Shown here: piece by piece, positions 6,852-8,833 of the stretch
Numbering within the stretch: position 1 is the stretch's first letter
Layout of the letters: each line of letters opens with the position of its first letter
DNA from: an uncultured Alphaproteobacteria bacterium
GTDB taxonomy: Bacteria > Pseudomonadota > Alphaproteobacteria > Rhizobiales > Ancalomicrobiaceae
DNA length: 8,833 nucleotides
Assembly (NCBI GenBank): GCA_937919435.1
Contig: CALFRR010000204.1
Coordinates: 1-8,833, forward strand
Direction: 5' to 3'
The notes under the pieces: generated by a model
The model's database searches: none
Seen by the model: only the letters and a program-made list of their open reading frames with translations
Told to the model about the DNA's origin: nothing
Made by a program: the position numbers and the translations under genes

Positions 6852-7961
6852 ATGACCACCACGCTCAAGAGAAGCCTGCTCGGCCTCGGCTTCGTGCTCG
6901 CCGCGGCGCCGGCCTTCGCTCAGGACATCACCATCGCCGTCGTCGGCCCGATCACCGGCCCGCTCGCCACCATCGGCGAGCAGCAGAAGCGCGGTGCCGA
7001 AGCCGCCGCCGCGGTGATCAACGAGGCCGGCGGAGTCGCCGGCAAGAAGATCAAGATCGTCGTCGAGGACGACCAGTGCGACCCGAAGCAGGCGGTGACC
7101 GTCGCCAACCGGGTCGTCGGCAACCAGATCAAGTTCGTCGCCGGTCACGCCTGCTCGGGCGCCTCGATCGCCGCCGCCGACGTCTACGCCGAGAACGGCG
7201 TGCTGATGGCCACCCCGGCCTCGTCGAACCCGGTGCTCACCGACAAGGGCTATCCGACGATCCTGCGCCTCTACACCCGTGACGACGCCCAGGGCGCCTT
7301 CATCGGTCCGTGGATCGCCAAGACCTACGCCGGCAAGAAATTCGCGGTGCTGCACGACAAGGGCGCCTACGGCAAGGGCCTCGCCACCGTCGTCCGGGAC
7401 ACCGCCGGTGCGGCCGGCCTCAAGGAGGCGTTCTTCGAGGGCCTGAACGCCGGCGAGAAGGACTACACCGCGGTCGTCTCCAAGCTGAAGGCGGCGGGCA
7501 TCGAGGTGGTCTACTTCGGCGGGTACCATTCCGAGGCCGGTCTGATCCTGCGCCAGGCGGCCGACGCCGGCTACAAGTTCACCCTGATCATGGGCGACAG
7601 CCTCGCCACCGCCGAGTTCTGGTCGATCTCCGGCCCGGCCGGCGAAGGGACGCTGTTCACCTTCCCGTCCGATCCGCGCCGGTCGCCCTCCGCCACGGCG
7701 GCGCTCGCCAAGTTCAAGGAACAGAAGTTCGAGCCGGAAGGCTTCACCCTGTTCTCCTATGCGGTGGTCCAGGCGGTCGCCGAGGGCATCAAGCGCTCCG
7801 GCGCCGTCGACGCGACCAAGGTGGCGAACGCCCTGAAGGACGGCAAGCCGTTCGAGACGGTGATCGGCACCCTCTCGCTCGACAAGAAGGGCGACATCGC
7901 CAAGCCGACCTTCGACATCAACAAGTGGCACGAAGGCAAGTACGCACCGATCGCCCAGTGA
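6852..7961 (+). CDS. Branched-chain amino acid-type ABC transporter substrate-binding protein
   Basis: A 369-residue periplasmic binding protein of the LivJ/LivK type, which captures leucine, isoleucine, valine or related amino acids or amides and delivers them to a membrane ABC transporter. Residues 1-23 are a signal peptide (LKRSLLGLGFVLAAAPAFA, cleaved before Q24). The mature part shows the expected order: ITIAVVGPITGPLATIGEQQ (26-45), AAAVINEAGGVAGKKI (52-67), VEDDQCDPKQA (71-81), FVAGHACSGAS (95-105), TPASSNPVLT, RLYTRDDAQG, and a second lobe containing EVVYFGGYHSEAGLI. Cys76 and Cys101 become residues 53 and 78 after cleavage, the positions of the disulphide in E. coli LivJ. Lysine-rich, less GC-biased codons (AAG runs) fit strong expression. 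No liv permease or ATPase genes are in the window, so it is an orphan here. A strong terminator follows. The exact ligand is uncertain. Confidence 0.95.
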   Translation: MTTTLKRSLLGLGFVLAAAPAFAQDITIAVVGPITGPLATIGEQQKRGAEAAAAVINEAGGVAGKKIKIVVEDDQCDPKQAVTVANRVVGNQIKFVAGHACSGASIAAADVYAENGVLMATPASSNPVLTDKGYPTILRLYTRDDAQGAFIGPWIAKTYAGKKFAVLHDKGAYGKGLATVVRDTAGAAGLKEAFFEGLNAGEKDYTAVVSKLKAAGIEVVYFGGYHSEAGLILRQAADAGYKFTLIMGDSLATAEFWSISGPAGEGTLFTFPSDPRRSPSATAALAKFKEQKFEPEGFTLFSYAVVQAVAEGIKRSGAVDATKVANALKDGKPFETVIGTLSLDKKGDIAKPTFDINKWHEGKYAPIAQ

Positions 7962-7991
7962 TCGGGCGTTCGACCGGATCGGCCATGGATC

Positions 7992-8018
7992 GGGGCGGTG
8001 CGCGGCACCGCCCCTTTT
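7992..8018 (+). terminator. Rho-independent terminator of the binding-protein gene
   Basis: GGGGCGGTGC (7992-8001) and GCACCGCCCC (8005-8014) form a perfect 10-base-pair stem with loop GCG, followed by TTTT (8015-8018). It starts 30 bases after the stop codon. On the other strand the stem lacks a T tract, so it should act mainly on + strand transcripts. Confidence 0.93.
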
Positions 8019-8065
8019 CGTATCTCCCCCACGGGGGCGGCCCGGTCGGCTCTCGGCCGTCGGCG

Positions 8066-8686
8066 TCAGTGCACCCGGCCGAACACCTCGCGTGACGACA
8101 GGCGCGGCGAGGCGAGACCGCCGCGCAGATGCGGCGGCACCACGATGCCCAGCCCGGCCGCCGCATCCGCCAGGATCTCGGCGAAGAACCGCCCGAGGTT
8201 GCTCGGCACCAGGAGATCGAAGCCGTCGCGCCCGTCGATCGGCCGGCGGGCGAGATGGACCAGCACCCCCTCGCCCCGCGTGGTGGCGAACCCGTCGAGC
8301 GGAAAGGCCCGATCGCCGAGATCGAGCGGCAGCAGGCGGGCGAGCAGTTGCCGGCGGCCCTCGCCTTCCACCCGGAAACCGGTGTGGGCCGCGGTCTCGA
8401 CGTGGACCGCATGGCCGCTCGACGACGGAACCGGCGGCAGCACGGCGCCGTCGGCGACGATCAGCACCCGTCGCGGCGCCACCCACCAGGCCCGCCCCCA
8501 GGCGGTCGACGCCGCGTAGCGCCCGTCGGCCGGACGGGAGAGGCCGAGCGCGTCGATCATTCCGAGCAGCGAAGTCTCGCTCCAGGCGGTCAGCGACGTC
8601 ACCCGGGCCGGCTGCCAGGGCAGGATCGCGAAGTCGCCGCCGGTGAGCGGCGTCATCGGATGGCGATCACCGATCGGTTCAGCCAC
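8066..8686 (-). CDS. soxG: Sarcosine oxidase gamma subunit
   Basis: A 206-residue subunit of heterotetrameric sarcosine oxidase, a cytoplasmic flavoenzyme that oxidises sarcosine to glycine, giving hydrogen peroxide and 5,10-methylenetetrahydrofolate when tetrahydrofolate is present. The gamma-subunit pattern is visible: a Trp-rich middle (TAWGRAWWVAPRRVLIV, 61-77), TGFRVEGEGRRQLLARLLPL (102-121), DLGDRAFPLDGFATT (122-136) and the DGFDLLVPSNLGRFFAEIL stretch (154-172). About 25 residues follow the usual end, including SPRLSSREVFGRVH. It starts with GTG, 8 bases inside the end of soxA, with an AAGGAGGG site 7 bases upstream; an in-frame ATG at residue 11 has no such site. The order soxA-soxG and the overlap match the usual soxBDAG operon. 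No clear - strand terminator was found after its stop. Confidence 0.9.
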   Translation of the reverse strand: MAEPIGDRHPMTPLTGGDFAILPWQPARVTSLTAWSETSLLGMIDALGLSRPADGRYAASTAWGRAWWVAPRRVLIVADGAVLPPVPSSSGHAVHVETAAHTGFRVEGEGRRQLLARLLPLDLGDRAFPLDGFATTRGEGVLVHLARRPIDGRDGFDLLVPSNLGRFFAEILADAAAGLGIVVPPHLRGGLASPRLSSREVFGRVH

Positions 8687-8833
8687 GGACGCGCCCTCCT
8701 TCGGGATCGTGGAACACGGGGTGACGGACTTCCAGTTCGACGTGGGTGCCGTTCAGCGGATCCGACGCATGGACCCGTCCGCCGATCCGACGGGCTCCCT
8801 CTTCCAGGAGGCCGAGTGCGATCGTACGCCCGA
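8679..8833 (-). CDS. soxA: Sarcosine oxidase alpha subunit, C-terminal end
   Basis: The frame enters from the right window edge and ends at the TGA (complement of 8679-8681), giving the last 50 or so residues of a protein that is normally close to 1000 residues. The tail reads GRTIALGLLEEGARRIGGRV, then HASDPLNGTHVELEV, then RHPVFHDPEGGRVRG. This is the end of the C-terminal aminomethyltransferase-like (GcvT-type) domain of the alpha subunit, with the typical HPVFHDPEG before the stop; that domain takes the one-carbon unit to tetrahydrofolate. It overlaps the soxG start by 8 bases and carries the soxG ribosome binding site inside its own end. It is too short to appear as a full frame but is well supported by its partner. 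Confidence 0.88.
   Translation of the reverse strand, partial: GRTIALGLLEEGARRIGGRVHASDPLNGTHVELEVRHPVFHDPEGGRVRG
8694..8701 (-). promoter_or_regulatory. Ribosome binding site of soxG
   Basis: On the - strand this reads AAGGAGGG, 7 bases before the GTG start of soxG and inside the soxA coding end. It supports the GTG start over the later ATG and suggests translational coupling. Confidence 0.7.

Noticed and set aside
8026..8037. Small hairpin CCCCC/GGGGG after the soxG stop as a - strand terminator.
   Set aside because: The loop would be only about two to four bases, and no T run follows on the - strand.
6657..8486. A 609-residue open frame on the - strand opposite the binding-protein gene.
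   Set aside because: It is antisense to the binding-protein gene, crosses its terminator and runs out of frame through soxG; the composition is typical of a GC shadow.

Overview
This is GC-rich DNA (roughly 70% by eye, with a strong G/C preference at third codon positions) from what looks like an alphaproteobacterium. The evidence is the gene content: a liv-type amino-acid binding protein, heterotetrameric sarcosine oxidase genes, a two-domain chromate transporter and a WecG/TagA-type exopolysaccharide glycosyltransferase. The GC bias leaves very long spurious open frames on both strands. I see no rRNA, tRNA, CRISPR array, insertion sequence or phage gene.

Left block (1-4511, + strand): a surface-polysaccharide locus. 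It opens with the C-terminal half of a Wzx/MATE-like polysaccharide flippase, cut by the window edge. After an AT-richer gap of about 165 bases come three tightly packed genes: a GT26 (WecG/TagA/CpsF) glycosyltransferase, a secreted GH5 (cellulase-like) glycoside hydrolase, and a 586-residue protein with two alpha/beta-hydrolase domains. The gaps are 4 bases and then a 4-base GTGA overlap, so the three are probably co-translated. A reasonable reading is that the glycosyltransferase adds a sugar to a lipid-linked repeat unit, the flippase moves it across the inner membrane, the GH5 enzyme trims or releases polymer in the periplasm or outside, and the double hydrolase handles a cytoplasmic acyl or ester step. 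The last role is inference.

Middle block (4547-6680): a chromate-transporter-family gene (chrA, - strand), divergent from a TetR-family regulator (+ strand). The 223-base gap between them holds an inverted repeat and short direct repeats that could be operator sequence.

Right block (6852-8833): a branched-chain amino-acid-type periplasmic binding protein with signal peptide, a hairpin just before its ribosome binding site, and a textbook rho-independent terminator behind it. No liv permease or ATPase genes lie in the window. On the - strand, running in from the right edge, is the end of a sarcosine oxidase operon: the C-terminus of the alpha subunit (soxA), overlapping by 8 bases the complete gamma subunit (soxG). 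These process sarcosine to glycine and feed one-carbon units to tetrahydrofolate.

Most of the window is ordinary. The least usual item is the tandem hydrolase: its first nucleophile elbow has Arg in place of Ser, its second has Cys, and it is coupled to a GT26 and a GH5 gene.
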